This document shows positions 10,520 through 18,430 of a stretch of DNA of 44,118 bases, piece after piece. The notes under the pieces are model-generated. The model did no database searches and was not told the DNA's origin. It was given only the letters and a program-made list of their open reading frames with translations. The DNA comes from CALEUX01 sp037439945 (GTDB lineage: Bacteria > Bacteroidota > Bacteroidia > Bacteroidales > Marinilabiliaceae): assembly GCA_037439945.1 (NCBI GenBank), contig JBBIVA010000010.1:1-44118 (forward strand), in the 5' to 3' direction. Position numbers and translations under genes: made by a program. Position 1 is the first letter of the stretch, and every line of letters starts with the position of its first letter.

Positions 10520-10900
10520 TTACTTAAGTTCAACTTCTGCTCCAGCTTCTTCTAATTGAGATTTAAGTGCTTCAGCCTCTTCTTTTGTAACTTTTTCTTT
10601 GATTGCAGTAGGGGCTTTATCAACCAATTCTTTGGCTTCTTTCAAACCTACACCGGTCATTTCTTTAACTAATTTAACGATGGCCAATTTTGATCCACCG
10701 GCAGACTTAAGAATTACGTCAAATTCAGTTTGTACGGCAACTTCGTCTCCAGCTCCACCGGCAGCGGGAGCAGCAGCTACAGCCACAGCAGCTGCGGCCG
10801 GTTCAATGCCATATTCATCTTTAAGAATTCCTGCAAGTTCGTTAACTTCTTTTACAGTTAAATTCACTAATTCTTCTGCAAGCTTTTTGATATCTGCCAT
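10520..10900 (-). CDS. rplL: 50S ribosomal protein L7/L12 (bL12)
   Basis: 126 residues. The N-terminal dimerisation helices (MADIKKLAEELVNLTVKEVNELAGIL) lead into an Ala/Gly-rich hinge (PAAAAVAVAAAPAAGGAG) and a C-terminal factor-binding domain with EMTGVGLKEAKELVD. It is the multicopy stalk protein that recruits translational GTPases. It follows rplJ by 36 bp, as expected because L10 anchors the L12 dimers. The length and domain layout are standard for bacteria. Confidence 0.98.
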   Translation of the reverse strand: MADIKKLAEELVNLTVKEVNELAGILKDEYGIEPAAAAVAVAAAPAAGGAGDEVAVQTEFDVILKSAGGSKLAIVKLVKEMTGVGLKEAKELVDKAPTAIKEKVTKEEAEALKSQLEEAGAEVELK

Positions 10901-10936
10901 TTTTGTAAGTGTTAATAAATTTCTATTAGTAATTCG

Positions 10937-11455
10937 TTATTTTTTTTCACCTAAAGTCTTAAGTAGTCCATGTATAGTATTTCCTCCTGATTGAAGACCT
11001 CCAATTACATTCTTAATTGGTGATTGTAACAATGCTATTACATCTCCAATTAATTCCTCTTTAGACTTAATATTTAACAATGAATCAAATTGGTTTTCTC
11101 CTAAATAAACCGACTCTTCAACAAAAGCCCCTTTAAAAACGGGCACTTTGCCTTTTTTACGGAACTCTTTGATGAGTTTTGCCGGAAGATTTCCGGTATT
11201 GGAGAATAGAACAGCAGATGTACCTTTAAGGGCCACATCAAGTCCTACTATTTGTTTCTCACTCTGCTCAATAGCTTTTTTAAAAAGGGTGTTTTTTACA
11301 ACAACCATTTTTACTTCCTTCTTGAAACAGAGACGACGAAGATTACTTGTATCCCCTGCATTCAAACCGGTAGTATCTGTCACATAAAAATGATTATACT
11401 CCCCAATTTTCGAAGTCAGGTCATTAATTATGGTGCTTTTTTCTGTCTTTTTCAT
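10937..11455 (-). CDS. rplJ: 50S ribosomal protein L10 (uL10)
   Basis: 172 residues from the ATG at 11455 (MKKTEKSTIINDL). An in-frame upstream start at 11479 would add eight unconserved residues and nearly reach the rplA stop, so the internal ATG is preferred. The body contains the L10 stalk-base fold with LRRLCFKKEVKMVVVKNTLF and a C-terminal helix that should bind bL12 dimers. It anchors the L7/L12 stalk to 23S rRNA and in many bacteria autoregulates its operon; no obvious leader fold is visible in the 29-bp gap upstream. Confidence 0.97.
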   Translation of the reverse strand: MKKTEKSTIINDLTSKIGEYNHFYVTDTTGLNAGDTSNLRRLCFKKEVKMVVVKNTLFKKAIEQSEKQIVGLDVALKGTSAVLFSNTGNLPAKLIKEFRKKGKVPVFKGAFVEESVYLGENQFDSLLNIKSKEELIGDVIALLQSPIKNVIGGLQSGGNTIHGLLKTLGEKK

Positions 11456-11484
11456 GATTCCAAATTCGCAAGTTAACAATATTA

Positions 11485-12180
11485 TTAAACCCCAAGAGAT
11501 TTGGGTTCAACATGAATACCAGGACTCATTGTACTTGACAAAAAGATGCTTTTGATATAAACACCTTTGGCTGCAGATGGTTTCAATTTCTGAATTACTC
11601 CTACAAATTCCTGTACATTTTCTCCTAATTTTTCAACAGAGAATGATACCTTGCCAACCGTAGAGTGTACAATACCGTAACGATCTACTTTGAAATCAAT
11701 TTTACCGGCCTTTACTTCCTGAACTGCTTTCCCAATTTCCATTGTAACAGTTCCGCTTTTGGGATTTGGCATTAAGCCACGTGGTCCTAATATCCGACCC
11801 AAAGCACCTACTTTACCCATAACACTGGGCATGGTAATAATAACATCAACATCGGTCCAACCTTCTTTAATTTTTTCGATGTATTCGTCAAGACCCACAT
11901 AATCGGCACCGGAACTTTTAGCTTCGGCTTCCTTGTCAGGTGTACAAAGCACTAAAACTCGTGTTTGTTTACCTGTACCATTTGGAAGACTAACTACCCC
12001 ACGTACCATTTGATTAGCTTTACGAGGATCAACACCCAAACGGATATCTATATCAACAGAAGCGTCAAATTTTGTGGTGGTTATCTCCTTTACAAGCTGT
12101 ATTGCTTCATTAACAGGATACACCTTGTTTGAGTCGATTTTTGTTAAAGCTAACTTCCTATTTTTTGTTAATTTTGTCAT
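11485..12180 (-). CDS. rplA: 50S ribosomal protein L1 (uL1)
   Basis: 231 residues, standard length. Signature segments include DIDIRLGVDPRKANQMVRG near the N-terminus, the central GLDEYIEKIKEGWTDVDVII, and LGRILGPRGLMPNPKSGTV. L1 forms the mobile stalk at the E-site of the large subunit and often represses the rplKA messenger. It follows rplK by 17 bp and precedes rplJ closely, the usual L11 operon arrangement. Confidence 0.98.
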   Translation of the reverse strand: MTKLTKNRKLALTKIDSNKVYPVNEAIQLVKEITTTKFDASVDIDIRLGVDPRKANQMVRGVVSLPNGTGKQTRVLVLCTPDKEAEAKSSGADYVGLDEYIEKIKEGWTDVDVIITMPSVMGKVGALGRILGPRGLMPNPKSGTVTMEIGKAVQEVKAGKIDFKVDRYGIVHSTVGKVSFSVEKLGENVQEFVGVIQKLKPSAAKGVYIKSIFLSSTMSPGIHVEPKSLGV

Positions 12181-12197
12181 CTTTAAAAACAGGTTTT

Positions 12198-12641
12198 TTA
12201 GTTTTTACCTGGGAATTCTCCTTCAACTGTAATTCCCATACTTCTAGCGGTTCCGGCAACCATGCTCATTGCAGAATCCAGGGTAAAACAATTCATGTCA
12301 GCCATTTTGTCCTCAGCAATTGTTTTTACCTGATCCCATGAAACCGACCCAACTTTTTTCCGGTTTGGCTCTGCTGAACCAGATTTAATTTTGGTCATTT
12401 CCATGAGTTGTATTGCTGCAGGGGGTGTTTTAATTACAAATTCAAATGATTTGTCCTTATAAACAGTAATAACCACAGGTAAAACCTTACCGGCTTTTTC
12501 CTGGGTTCTGGCATTGAATTGCTTACAAAATTCCATAATATTCACTCCCTTAGAACCCAATGCAGGGCCAACAGGAGGAGATGGATTTGCGGCGGCACCT
12601 TTAATCTGAAGTTTGATAAATGTTTCTACTTCTTTAGCCAT
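12198..12641 (-). CDS. rplK: 50S ribosomal protein L11 (uL11)
   Basis: 147 residues. The N-terminal domain has the Pro-rich KGAAANPSPPVGPALGSKGV segment, the binding surface for thiopeptide antibiotics, and the C-terminal RNA-binding domain has DMNCFTLDSAMSMVAGTARS. It forms part of the GTPase-associated centre. It lies 111 bp after nusG, with no clear hairpin or promoter in that gap, so co-transcription with nusG is likely. Confidence 0.98.
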   Translation of the reverse strand: MAKEVETFIKLQIKGAAANPSPPVGPALGSKGVNIMEFCKQFNARTQEKAGKVLPVVITVYKDKSFEFVIKTPPAAIQLMEMTKIKSGSAEPNRKKVGSVSWDQVKTIAEDKMADMNCFTLDSAMSMVAGTARSMGITVEGEFPGKN

Positions 12642-12752
12642 TTTAGCAAATACGTATTGGTTATTAAAAATCAGGTTTTTTCGAGCAGCCTTACATTTGT
12701 AGAGATAAAAAAGAAAATTTTATCCTGGAAGCCCCGCTACTAAATGGTGCAT

Positions 12753-13298
12753 TTACTCTTTTTCCACCTGTAAAAAACTTAATTCAAGAGGTGTTTTACG
12801 GCCAAAAATTTTAACCATTACTTTAAGCTTGCGCTTTTCCTCGTTTACTTCTTCAATTACACCGTTAAAACCATTAAAAGGTCCATCGGTAACCTTTATT
12901 GTTTCACCAACAAAAAATGGTATATTGATTTCCTCAGCGGTTTCAGATAATTCATCAACTTTACCCAGTATCCTGTTTACTTCAGAAAGGCGAAGCGGAG
13001 TAGGAACATCATTCCTGTCACTTAAAAATCCAATTACATTGGGTATATTCCTTAATATGTGAGGTACTTCGCCTACCAGGGCAGCTTCAATAATAACATA
13101 CCCTGGAAAGTAGTTCCGTTCTTTACTTATCTTTTTCCCATTTCGGATTTGGTACACCTTTTCGGTAGGAATCAAAACCTGGGTAACGAAATCCTGTAAA
13201 TTGAGGTTTGTTACCTCGCTTTCGATGTACTCTTTAACTTTTTTCTCTTTCCCTCCAATTGCTCTGAGTACATACCATTTTTTATCATTGTCGTTCAT
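12753..13298 (-). CDS. nusG: Transcription termination/antitermination factor NusG
   Basis: 181 residues with an N-terminal NGN domain (KWYVLRAIGGKEKKVKEYIE; YFPGYVIIEA) and a C-terminal KOW domain (VTDGPFNGFNGVIEEVNEEK ending FGRKTPLELSFLQVEKE). NusG binds the clamp of RNA polymerase and links it to Rho or ribosomal protein S10. The gene sits 21 bp after secE and before rplK, the near-universal secE-nusG-rplK order. No fused domain or truncation is seen. Confidence 0.98.
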   Translation of the reverse strand: MNDNDKKWYVLRAIGGKEKKVKEYIESEVTNLNLQDFVTQVLIPTEKVYQIRNGKKISKERNYFPGYVIIEAALVGEVPHILRNIPNVIGFLSDRNDVPTPLRLSEVNRILGKVDELSETAEEINIPFFVGETIKVTDGPFNGFNGVIEEVNEEKRKLKVMVKIFGRKTPLELSFLQVEKE

Positions 13299-13319
13299 CC
13301 TGATAATGTTCTCCCGGTT

Positions 13320-13514
13320 TTAGTACAATTTTTTGTAGAACCACTCGAGCAATGAATCAAAAGAAATATCCATAGCGAAAATAACTAATGCTATGATGAG
13401 TGATGCTATCATAACTACTACAGCGCTGTTCTGCAATTCTGCCCAGGTTGGCCAAGATGTTTTATGAACCAACTCACTGTGAACTTCCTGAAAATAGGCT
13501 TTTATCTTCTTCAT
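13320..13514 (-). CDS. secE: Preprotein translocase subunit SecE
   Basis: 64 residues from the ATG at 13514 (MKKIKAYFQEVHSELVHKTS). The open frame continues upstream into the tRNA-Trp gene, so the longer start is rejected. A cytoplasmic amphipathic helix with the conserved WPTWAEL precedes one membrane segment (AVVVMIASLIIALVIFAM). This is the single-span SecE form typical of most bacteria; it clamps SecY in the translocon. It is adjacent to nusG (21 bp). Confidence 0.95.
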   Translation of the reverse strand: MKKIKAYFQEVHSELVHKTSWPTWAELQNSAVVVMIASLIIALVIFAMDISFDSLLEWFYKKLY

Positions 13515-13553
13515 GTTATATTCGGTTAAACCGGGTTGAAATTTCCGGATATG

Positions 13554-13626
13554 CACGGGAGGAGAGACTCGAACTCCCGACACCTGGTTTTGGAGACCAG
13601 TGCTCTACCAACTGAGCTACACCCGT
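13554..13626 (-). tRNA. tRNA-Trp (CCA)
   Basis: A 73-nt cloverleaf on the minus strand starts ACGGGTGTAGCTCAGTTGG. The anticodon arm is CTGGT-CTCCAAA-ACCAG with anticodon CCA, the T arm has GTTCGAGTC, and the acceptor pairs ACGGGTG with CTCCCGT (one U-U mismatch). The discriminator base is G, as expected for tRNA-Trp, and the 3' CCA is not encoded. It lies between tuf and secE, the usual position in Bacteroidota. Confidence 0.97.
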
Positions 13627-13629
13627 ATA

Positions 13630-13666
13630 AAAGGTTGAAAACAGTATTAAACCATTTTCAACCTTT
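13630..13666 (-). other. Stem-loop between tuf and tRNA-Trp
   Basis: A perfect 12-bp inverted repeat, AAAGGTTGAAAA / TTTTCAACCTTT, encloses a 13-nt loop immediately after the tuf stop codon and four bases before tRNA-Trp. On the minus strand the stem ends in TTTT, so it could be a weak terminator for tuf or a processing stem that frees the tRNA 5' end. The structure is visible in the sequence; its role is inferred. Confidence 0.65.
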
Positions 13667-13681
13667 CTATTTTGCTAAAAA

Positions 13682-14869
13682 TTAGTCAAGTATCTCTGTG
13701 ATCTGACCTGCACCTACTGTACGTCCACCTTCGCGAATAGCAAAACGAAGACCAAGGTTAAGAGCAACAGGATAAATCAAGTTTACTGTAACGCTTACGT
13801 TATCACCAGGCATAACCATTTCAGTTCCTTCCGGAAGGTTTATTTCACCGGTGATGTCAAGTGTACGTAAGAAAAATTGAGGACGATATTTATTGTGGAA
13901 TGGGGTATGACGACCACCTTCTTCTTTTTTCAAAACATAAACCTCAGCTTTGAATTTTGTATGGGGTTTAATTGAATTTGGCTTGGCCAAAACCATACCA
14001 CGTTTAATATCATTTTTATCGATACCACGTAATAATAAACCTACGTTGTCACCAGCACGGCCTTCGTCCAAAATTTTACGGAACATTTCCACTCCTGTGC
14101 ATACAGTTTTGCGCCCATCAGCACCCAAACCAATCAGCTGCATTTCTTCACCGGTTTTAATAATTCCGGTTTCAATACGGCCTGTTGCAACTGTACCACG
14201 ACCAGTAATTGAGAAAACGTCCTCAACCGGCATAAGGAATGATTTATCAATATCGCGGGGAGGAATTGGAATCCATGTGTCCACTGCGTTCATAAGTTCC
14301 ACAATTTTTTCTTCCCACTGAGCTTCACCATTCATGGCACCAAGGGCAGAACCCTGGATAACCGGGGTATTATCACCATCAAACTGATAAAAGCTTAACA
14401 GGTCACGGATTTCCATTTCAACCAGTTCTAATAGCTCTGGGTCGTCCACCATATCGACTTTGTTCATGAAAACAACTATTTTTGGAACGTTTACCTGACG
14501 AGCCAACAGAATGTGCTCACGGGTTTGGGGCATTGGTCCATCAGTAGCAGCACAAACAAGAATTGCTCCGTCCATTTGGGCAGCACCGGTAACCATGTTT
14601 TTAACATAGTCAGCGTGACCCGGACAGTCAACGTGTGCGTAGTGGCGGTTTTCTGTAGCGTACTCTACGTGTGCAGTGTTGATAGTTATACCACGCTCTT
14701 TCTCTTCAGGAGCGTTGTCAATAGAATCGAAACTCTTAACTTCGCATAACCCTTTTCTTGCCAATACCATAGTGATAGCGGAAGTAAGAGTTGTTTTACC
14801 ATGGTCAACGTGACCAATAGTACCGATATTAACGTGAGGCTTCGTCCTTTGAAATGTTTCTTTAGCCAT
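13682..14869 (-). CDS. tuf: Translation elongation factor Tu
   Basis: 395 residues. The GTPase domain carries the P-loop GHVDHGKTT (about residues 19-27), the switch-I segment RGITINTAHVEY, DCPGHADYVKNM and NKVD. Domains 2 and 3 include TGRGTVATGRIETG and GGRTVGAGQITEILD at the C-terminus. It delivers aminoacyl-tRNA to the ribosome. It lies about 60 bp after tRNA-Thr and is probably transcribed with the two upstream tRNAs from the promoter candidates at 15100-15367. A long hairpin follows the stop codon. Confidence 0.99.
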   Translation of the reverse strand: MAKETFQRTKPHVNIGTIGHVDHGKTTLTSAITMVLARKGLCEVKSFDSIDNAPEEKERGITINTAHVEYATENRHYAHVDCPGHADYVKNMVTGAAQMDGAILVCAATDGPMPQTREHILLARQVNVPKIVVFMNKVDMVDDPELLELVEMEIRDLLSFYQFDGDNTPVIQGSALGAMNGEAQWEEKIVELMNAVDTWIPIPPRDIDKSFLMPVEDVFSITGRGTVATGRIETGIIKTGEEMQLIGLGADGRKTVCTGVEMFRKILDEGRAGDNVGLLLRGIDKNDIKRGMVLAKPNSIKPHTKFKAEVYVLKKEEGGRHTPFHNKYRPQFFLRTLDITGEINLPEGTEMVMPGDNVSVTVNLIYPVALNLGLRFAIREGGRTVGAGQITEILD

Positions 14870-14931
14870 AACTCGAAATTATTTAGACAATTTGAACAAT
14901 ATTGAAACCGTATTCCATTTTAACAACCTTG

Positions 14932-15003
<72 letters not shown>

Positions 15004-15012
15004 TTAAAAAAG

Positions 15013-15085
15013 AGCGGGAGACGGGACTCAAACCCGCGACCCTCAGCTTGGAAGGCTAATGCTCTATCAACTGAGCTACTCCCGC
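15013..15085 (-). tRNA. tRNA-Gly (TCC)
   Basis: A 73-nt cloverleaf on the minus strand begins GCGGGAGTAGCTCAGTTG. The anticodon arm is TTAGC-CTTCCAA-GCTGA with anticodon TCC, the T loop has GTTTGAGTC, and the acceptor GCGGGAG pairs perfectly with CTCCCGC. It is the first gene of the tRNA-Gly, tRNA-Thr, tuf unit. A TAACTTTG promoter element ends 15 bases upstream. Confidence 0.97.
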
Positions 15086-15099
15086 AATTTAAAAGCCCA

Positions 15100-15129
15100 C
15101 AAAGTTAGTGAATTTTAAAGCACAAAAAA
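15100..15129 (-). promoter_or_regulatory. Promoter candidate next to tRNA-Gly
   Basis: The minus strand reads TAACTTTG at 15107-15100, a perfect match to the Bacteroidota -7 element TAnnTTTG. At the expected -33 distance only TTTT (15129-15126) is present; a TTTG lies four bases closer. Transcription would start about seven bases before tRNA-Gly. The -7 element is convincing, the -33 weak. Confidence 0.55.
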
Positions 15130-15335
15130 ACTTTAAAATCAGAATAATCTTCTAATTTATGAGACTTCATTCAAAAAATTATAAATTATTTTACTAATAG
15201 CTTCATAATAAGCAAATTAATAAATATTTAAAATTTTAAGAATTTTGATTTATTTCATATTAACAGGCTGATCAATCGTGATAACCAGCCCTTTAAATAT
15301 TTTTTATACCCTGAAAATATTCTTAAAATGGTGTG

Positions 15336-15367
15336 CAAATGTATAATAAATTTCAAATAACACAAAA
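15336..15367 (-). promoter_or_regulatory. Distal promoter of the tRNA-Gly-tRNA-Thr-tuf unit
   Basis: The minus strand reads TTTTG, then 19 bases, then TACATTTG. This fits the Bacteroidota housekeeping promoter (-33 TTTG, spacer 19-21, -7 TAnnTTTG) exactly. The predicted start near 15329 would give a leader of about 245 nt before tRNA-Gly, containing the 15266-15290 hairpin. Confidence 0.72.
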
Positions 15368-15407
15368 TATTGAAATGTTTTTTGGGTAATAGTTATTTTT
15401 TAATAGA

Positions 15408-15443
15408 AATGCATTCATCTTTAACCCGAAAAATGAATGCATT
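15408..15443 (-). other. Inverted repeat downstream of hpf
   Basis: AATGCATTCAT (15408-15418) and ATGAATGCATT (15433-15443) form a perfect 11-bp stem with a 14-nt loop, starting 38 bp after the hpf stop. No T run follows on either strand, so it is not a classical intrinsic terminator, but it could end or protect the rpsU-xerC-hpf transcript. Confidence 0.5.
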
Positions 15444-15480
15444 CTAATTGATTTATACAACTTTAAGTATTATCAAATAT

Positions 15481-15780
15481 TTATTTTGCCTTAATTTTTT
15501 CCTTACGTTTAATTAATTGTTTCTTTAGTGCATCACAAACCAGGTCAACCCCTTCCTCAAATGTTCTACTTTGTTTTTTTGCAAAAAGATTATTCCCGGG
15601 TAAATCCAGGTTTATCTCTACTACTTTATTATCAAGGCTTTCTGATTTATCCAGCCTTAGAATTACTTCTGCTGAAATTATTCCGTCAAAATATTGATCA
15701 AGTTTCCCAACTTTCTGGTTAATAAATGCTTCCAGTTTATCAGTAGCATCAAAATGCACAGTTTGAATTGTTATGTTCAT
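15481..15780 (-). CDS. hpf: Ribosome hibernation promoting factor, short form
   Basis: 99 residues, the short HPF/RaiA-type fold (beta strand MNITIQTVHFDATDKLEAFI, then VGKLDQYFDGIISAEVILRL and helix FEEGVDLVCDALKKQLIKRK). It lacks the C-terminal dimerisation domain of long HPF. It binds near the decoding centre and inactivates ribosomes under stress. It lies 18 bp behind xerC in the rpsU-xerC-hpf cluster that precedes tuf in many Bacteroidota. Confidence 0.92.
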   Translation of the reverse strand: MNITIQTVHFDATDKLEAFINQKVGKLDQYFDGIISAEVILRLDKSESLDNKVVEINLDLPGNNLFAKKQSRTFEEGVDLVCDALKKQLIKRKEKIKAK

Positions 15781-15798
15781 GTTTTATCCTCCTATAAT

Positions 15799-16683
15799 TT
15801 AAGCTCTTGGATGAGCCTGTTTATAAATAGCGTTTAATTTTTCAAATGAATTATGAGTATAAACTTCGGTGGCATTTAGGTTTGAATGACCTAATAATTC
15901 TTTAATTGCATAAAGATCAGCTCCCCTGTTTAACAAAACAGTAGCAAAAGTATGGCGCAAAACATGAGGGCTTTTCTTTTCCATGGATGTTACAAGGGGC
16001 AAATATGAAGTAACTATTCTGTATATTAGTTTGTGATATATTTTTTCTCCTTTATTGGTTAATAAAAACCATGGAGTATAATCTGACCCGAATAACTCAT
16101 TTTTAAGTGTAATAAACTTGGGAATAATTATTAAAAGTTCGTTTGTTAAAGGAATTAATCTTTCTTTATTTCTTTTACCCAAAACTTTTACAAGTTTCCG
16201 TTTTAGGTCCAAATCAAAATTTTTCAATTCAACCATTTCTGATAATCTCATTCCTGTACCATAAAACAATTCAATTATCAACTTGTTTCGAACTCCTTCG
16301 TAATTATTGCCAAAATCCACATGATCCAAAAGTTGCCCCATTTCCTTCTCCCTAACGAAAACAGGAAGTCGTTTTGGTATTTTCGGCAGATTAACATGTT
16401 GTGCAGGGTTTGCATCAACTAGTCCCTCACGAAAAACATATTTAAAAAACTTTTTTACTGATGATACCTTCCGGTGAATTGAACGGGGGCCAATACCTAA
16501 ATTATGAAGATATACTATCCAGTTACGGATTGTTTTGGGTTTGACTGCTTTTATACCTTCATTACCGGTGGTCTCCAAATATTCGAAGAATTGCTTTAAA
16601 TCACCCTTATAAGCGATAATGGTATGTTGAGAGTATCGCCTCTCATACAATAAATAATCAAAAAATCCCTCTGTATTGTACAT
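15799..16683 (-). CDS. xerC: Tyrosine recombinase XerC/XerD family
   Basis: 294 residues. The N-terminal SAM-like core-binding domain (residues 1-90) is followed by a catalytic domain with the full set Arg146 (TGMRLSE), Lys170 (GKRNKER), His240 and Arg243 (HVLRHTFAT), His266 (LLGHSN) and the nucleophile Tyr275 (TEVYTH). This is a complete, probably active recombinase, most likely for chromosome dimer resolution at dif. The housekeeping context (rpsU before, hpf after) and absence of attachment sites argue against a mobile-element integrase. XerC versus XerD cannot be decided from this gene alone. Confidence 0.9.
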   Translation of the reverse strand: MYNTEGFFDYLLYERRYSQHTIIAYKGDLKQFFEYLETTGNEGIKAVKPKTIRNWIVYLHNLGIGPRSIHRKVSSVKKFFKYVFREGLVDANPAQHVNLPKIPKRLPVFVREKEMGQLLDHVDFGNNYEGVRNKLIIELFYGTGMRLSEMVELKNFDLDLKRKLVKVLGKRNKERLIPLTNELLIIIPKFITLKNELFGSDYTPWFLLTNKGEKIYHKLIYRIVTSYLPLVTSMEKKSPHVLRHTFATVLLNRGADLYAIKELLGHSNLNATEVYTHNSFEKLNAIYKQAHPRA

Positions 16684-16780
16684 TTACTAAAAATGTCTTA
16701 TTTATCCCTCTTTCTAACGAATATACGAAAAAAAGATGAGAAAAATAAGACACCTTTCAGAAAAAAAACAATTTATAAAA

Positions 16781-16972
16781 CTATTCTTCTTCCCTTTGTA
16801 ATTGCTGTATATATATAGCTTTTTTCTTTTGTTCCCGCTTAATAATTGATGGCTTGGTAAATGACTGACGGGAACGCAATTCGCGCATAGCTCCGGTTTT
16901 TTCGAACTTTCTTTTGAACTTCTTTAAAGCTCTTTCAATGTTTTCACCTTCTTTTATGGGTACAACGATCAT
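16781..16972 (-). CDS. rpsU: 30S ribosomal protein S21 (bS21)
   Basis: 63 residues, basic, beginning MIVVPIKEGENIERALKKFK with the S21 core RKFEKTGAMRELRSRQSF and a Lys-rich tail. It binds near the anti-Shine-Dalgarno end of 16S rRNA; in Bacteroidota it helps sequester that sequence, which fits the scarcity of Shine-Dalgarno motifs in this window. It is the first gene of the rpsU-xerC-hpf unit, and a well-formed promoter lies about 22 bases before its predicted transcript start-to-ATG leader. Confidence 0.97.
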   Translation of the reverse strand: MIVVPIKEGENIERALKKFKRKFEKTGAMRELRSRQSFTKPSIIKREQKKKAIYIQQLQREEE

Positions 16973-17274
16973 AATGTTTTTGTTTTAAATTTTTGGCTTG
17001 CAAAGTTACAATTAATATTTACAATTTCAATGTTTTATGAAAATTATTCCTTCATTGTAGTTAAATTTTCGGGTGCAAAGAAAATGAAGATTACTGATTG
17101 CGACAAATTTTAATTCATATTTTTTTATGAACATTTTATTTTGGCTATTACTTATGCAGAAATTACAATATTAACAAATTTAACAAATTGATTATTAGCT
17201 GTTAATATTTTAATTGGGTTATCCTGATATAAACAATTCTGTGTTTTTAAAATAAAATATTTCATTCCAACTAA
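16973..17274. other. 302-bp intergenic region upstream of rpsU
   Basis: The interval contains the rpsU promoter (17001-17031) and otherwise AT-rich sequence. I see no reading frame, strong hairpin or terminator for the helix-hairpin-helix gene that ends at 17275. Confidence 0.6.
17001..17031 (-). promoter_or_regulatory. Promoter of rpsU
   Basis: The minus strand has ATTG (17031-17028), a 19-base spacer and TAACTTTG (17008-17001), a good match to the Bacteroidota -33/-7 consensus. The predicted start near 16994 leaves a leader of about 22 nt before the rpsU ATG at 16972. Confidence 0.75.
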
Positions 17275-18348
17275 CTATTTTGCGGTAAGATATGGATTGA
17301 TTCTTTCCCATTTTCCGTCATTGAATAAAGATAGTTCAAGTAACTCCTTTGTGTTTAAGAATTTTCCCTTTTTCTTTCGCTCATCTATAATGGCCTGGGC
17401 TTTATAAAATCCAATATATGGGTGTTCCTTTAACTGACGAAGAGAAGCTTTGTTAATATCCAAAACTTTTATTTTCAAAGAATCAACAACCAGAAAAGGT
17501 TTTATTTCGCTAACCAATAAGGGTGAAAGCCCATAAACTTCTATAAGTTGGTCGGGAGAAGAAAATCCTCCAAGTTTCTTTCTATAAGCTACAATTCGTT
17601 TACTTAACACTGGGCCTACACCATTAAGAAGTTCCCATTGTGATGTATCAGCCGAATTCATCTCCAAAATAAAATGTGAATTTTTAGTATGTGAAACCAC
17701 CCTGGGAACAAGGTTCATTTTAAGTATTCTCAATGAATCGTGATTCCATTTTTTTAAGGTCTGAATTTCATAACGCTGTGAAACCCAATACTTTTTACTC
17801 CATGATTTAACTGTGTCTATCATTGAATTGTCCCAACCCAAATTAATGATCCCTTGTTCCGAAAGATTATTAAGGTCAATAAAAAACGGCCGGTAATTAT
17901 TATCTTCAACCCCGGTTTTAAAAACCTTAGACTCTTCGTTTTTTTCCGAAATAAGCATGTACCTATGCAATGAAGAGTATAATAAACTATCTACACCGTA
18001 AACTTTTTTAACATCTGAAACATTATTAAAGGAGCCCCCTTTTTCGATGTAGTTTATCCAGTTGTTTGCTATTCTTTTATTAAGGCCTATTTCCATTAAA
18101 AACTCCTGTGTAACTTCATTAGGGTCAAAATACGGAATAGTTACTTCTTTGGAAATAGATGAGGGATTGACAAGTTGTGGCTGATTAAAATGGGTAAATA
18201 ATGTATCATCCTTTATAACAACGATTTGATTTGAAGAAAAGATTAAAGGAGCAATAAACCTATAAAGTAATAACAAAAATATTACGACACCCAGCAGGAT
18301 TATTCCTTTTTGCTCTTGTCGTGAAAATGAAAGATAATCTTTCCACAT
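17275..18348 (-). CDS. Membrane-anchored helix-hairpin-helix (ComEA-like) protein
   Basis: 357 residues. A short cytoplasmic N-terminus precedes one membrane segment (GIILLGVVIFLLLLYRFIAP, residues 15-34). Three helix-hairpin-helix regions follow, at about residues 75-130, 229-285 (ELLNGVGPVLSKRIVAYRKK then GGFSS) and 298-345 (DINKASLRQLKEHPYIG). Such domains bind DNA without sequence preference; related ComEA proteins capture DNA for uptake, but the single anchor with multiple domains is a common Bacteroidota form of unknown role. No competence gene is nearby. It lies 82 bp behind the NSS transporter gene on the same strand. Confidence 0.82.
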   Translation of the reverse strand: MWKDYLSFSRQEQKGIILLGVVIFLLLLYRFIAPLIFSSNQIVVIKDDTLFTHFNQPQLVNPSSISKEVTIPYFDPNEVTQEFLMEIGLNKRIANNWINYIEKGGSFNNVSDVKKVYGVDSLLYSSLHRYMLISEKNEESKVFKTGVEDNNYRPFFIDLNNLSEQGIINLGWDNSMIDTVKSWSKKYWVSQRYEIQTLKKWNHDSLRILKMNLVPRVVSHTKNSHFILEMNSADTSQWELLNGVGPVLSKRIVAYRKKLGGFSSPDQLIEVYGLSPLLVSEIKPFLVVDSLKIKVLDINKASLRQLKEHPYIGFYKAQAIIDERKKKGKFLNTKELLELSLFNDGKWERINPYLTAK

Positions 18349-18430
18349 ACTTATATAGTCAGGGTAAACAGAAATTAACCTATTTCAATTCATAATATTT
18401 TTACTGCACAATAATTATCACCCCAATACT

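Larger units (their letters stand above)
15086..15480. other. 395-bp leader/promoter region of the tRNA-tuf unit
   Basis: No reading frame is credible here. On the minus strand the interval holds two promoter candidates (15336-15367 and 15100-15129), a bulged hairpin GGCTG..CAGCC at 15266-15290 that would lie in the leader of the distal transcript, and an 11-bp inverted repeat at 15408-15443 just after hpf. The remainder is AT-rich with no further signal I can support. Confidence 0.7.

Noticed and set aside
13515..13583. Longer SecE start through upstream sequence
   Set aside because: The extension runs into the tRNA-Trp gene and adds residues not found in SecE.
15799..16683. Tyrosine recombinase as the integrase of a mobile element
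   Set aside because: It lies in the conserved rpsU-xerC-hpf-tuf order with no attachment-site repeat near the tRNAs, so a chromosomal Xer role is more likely.
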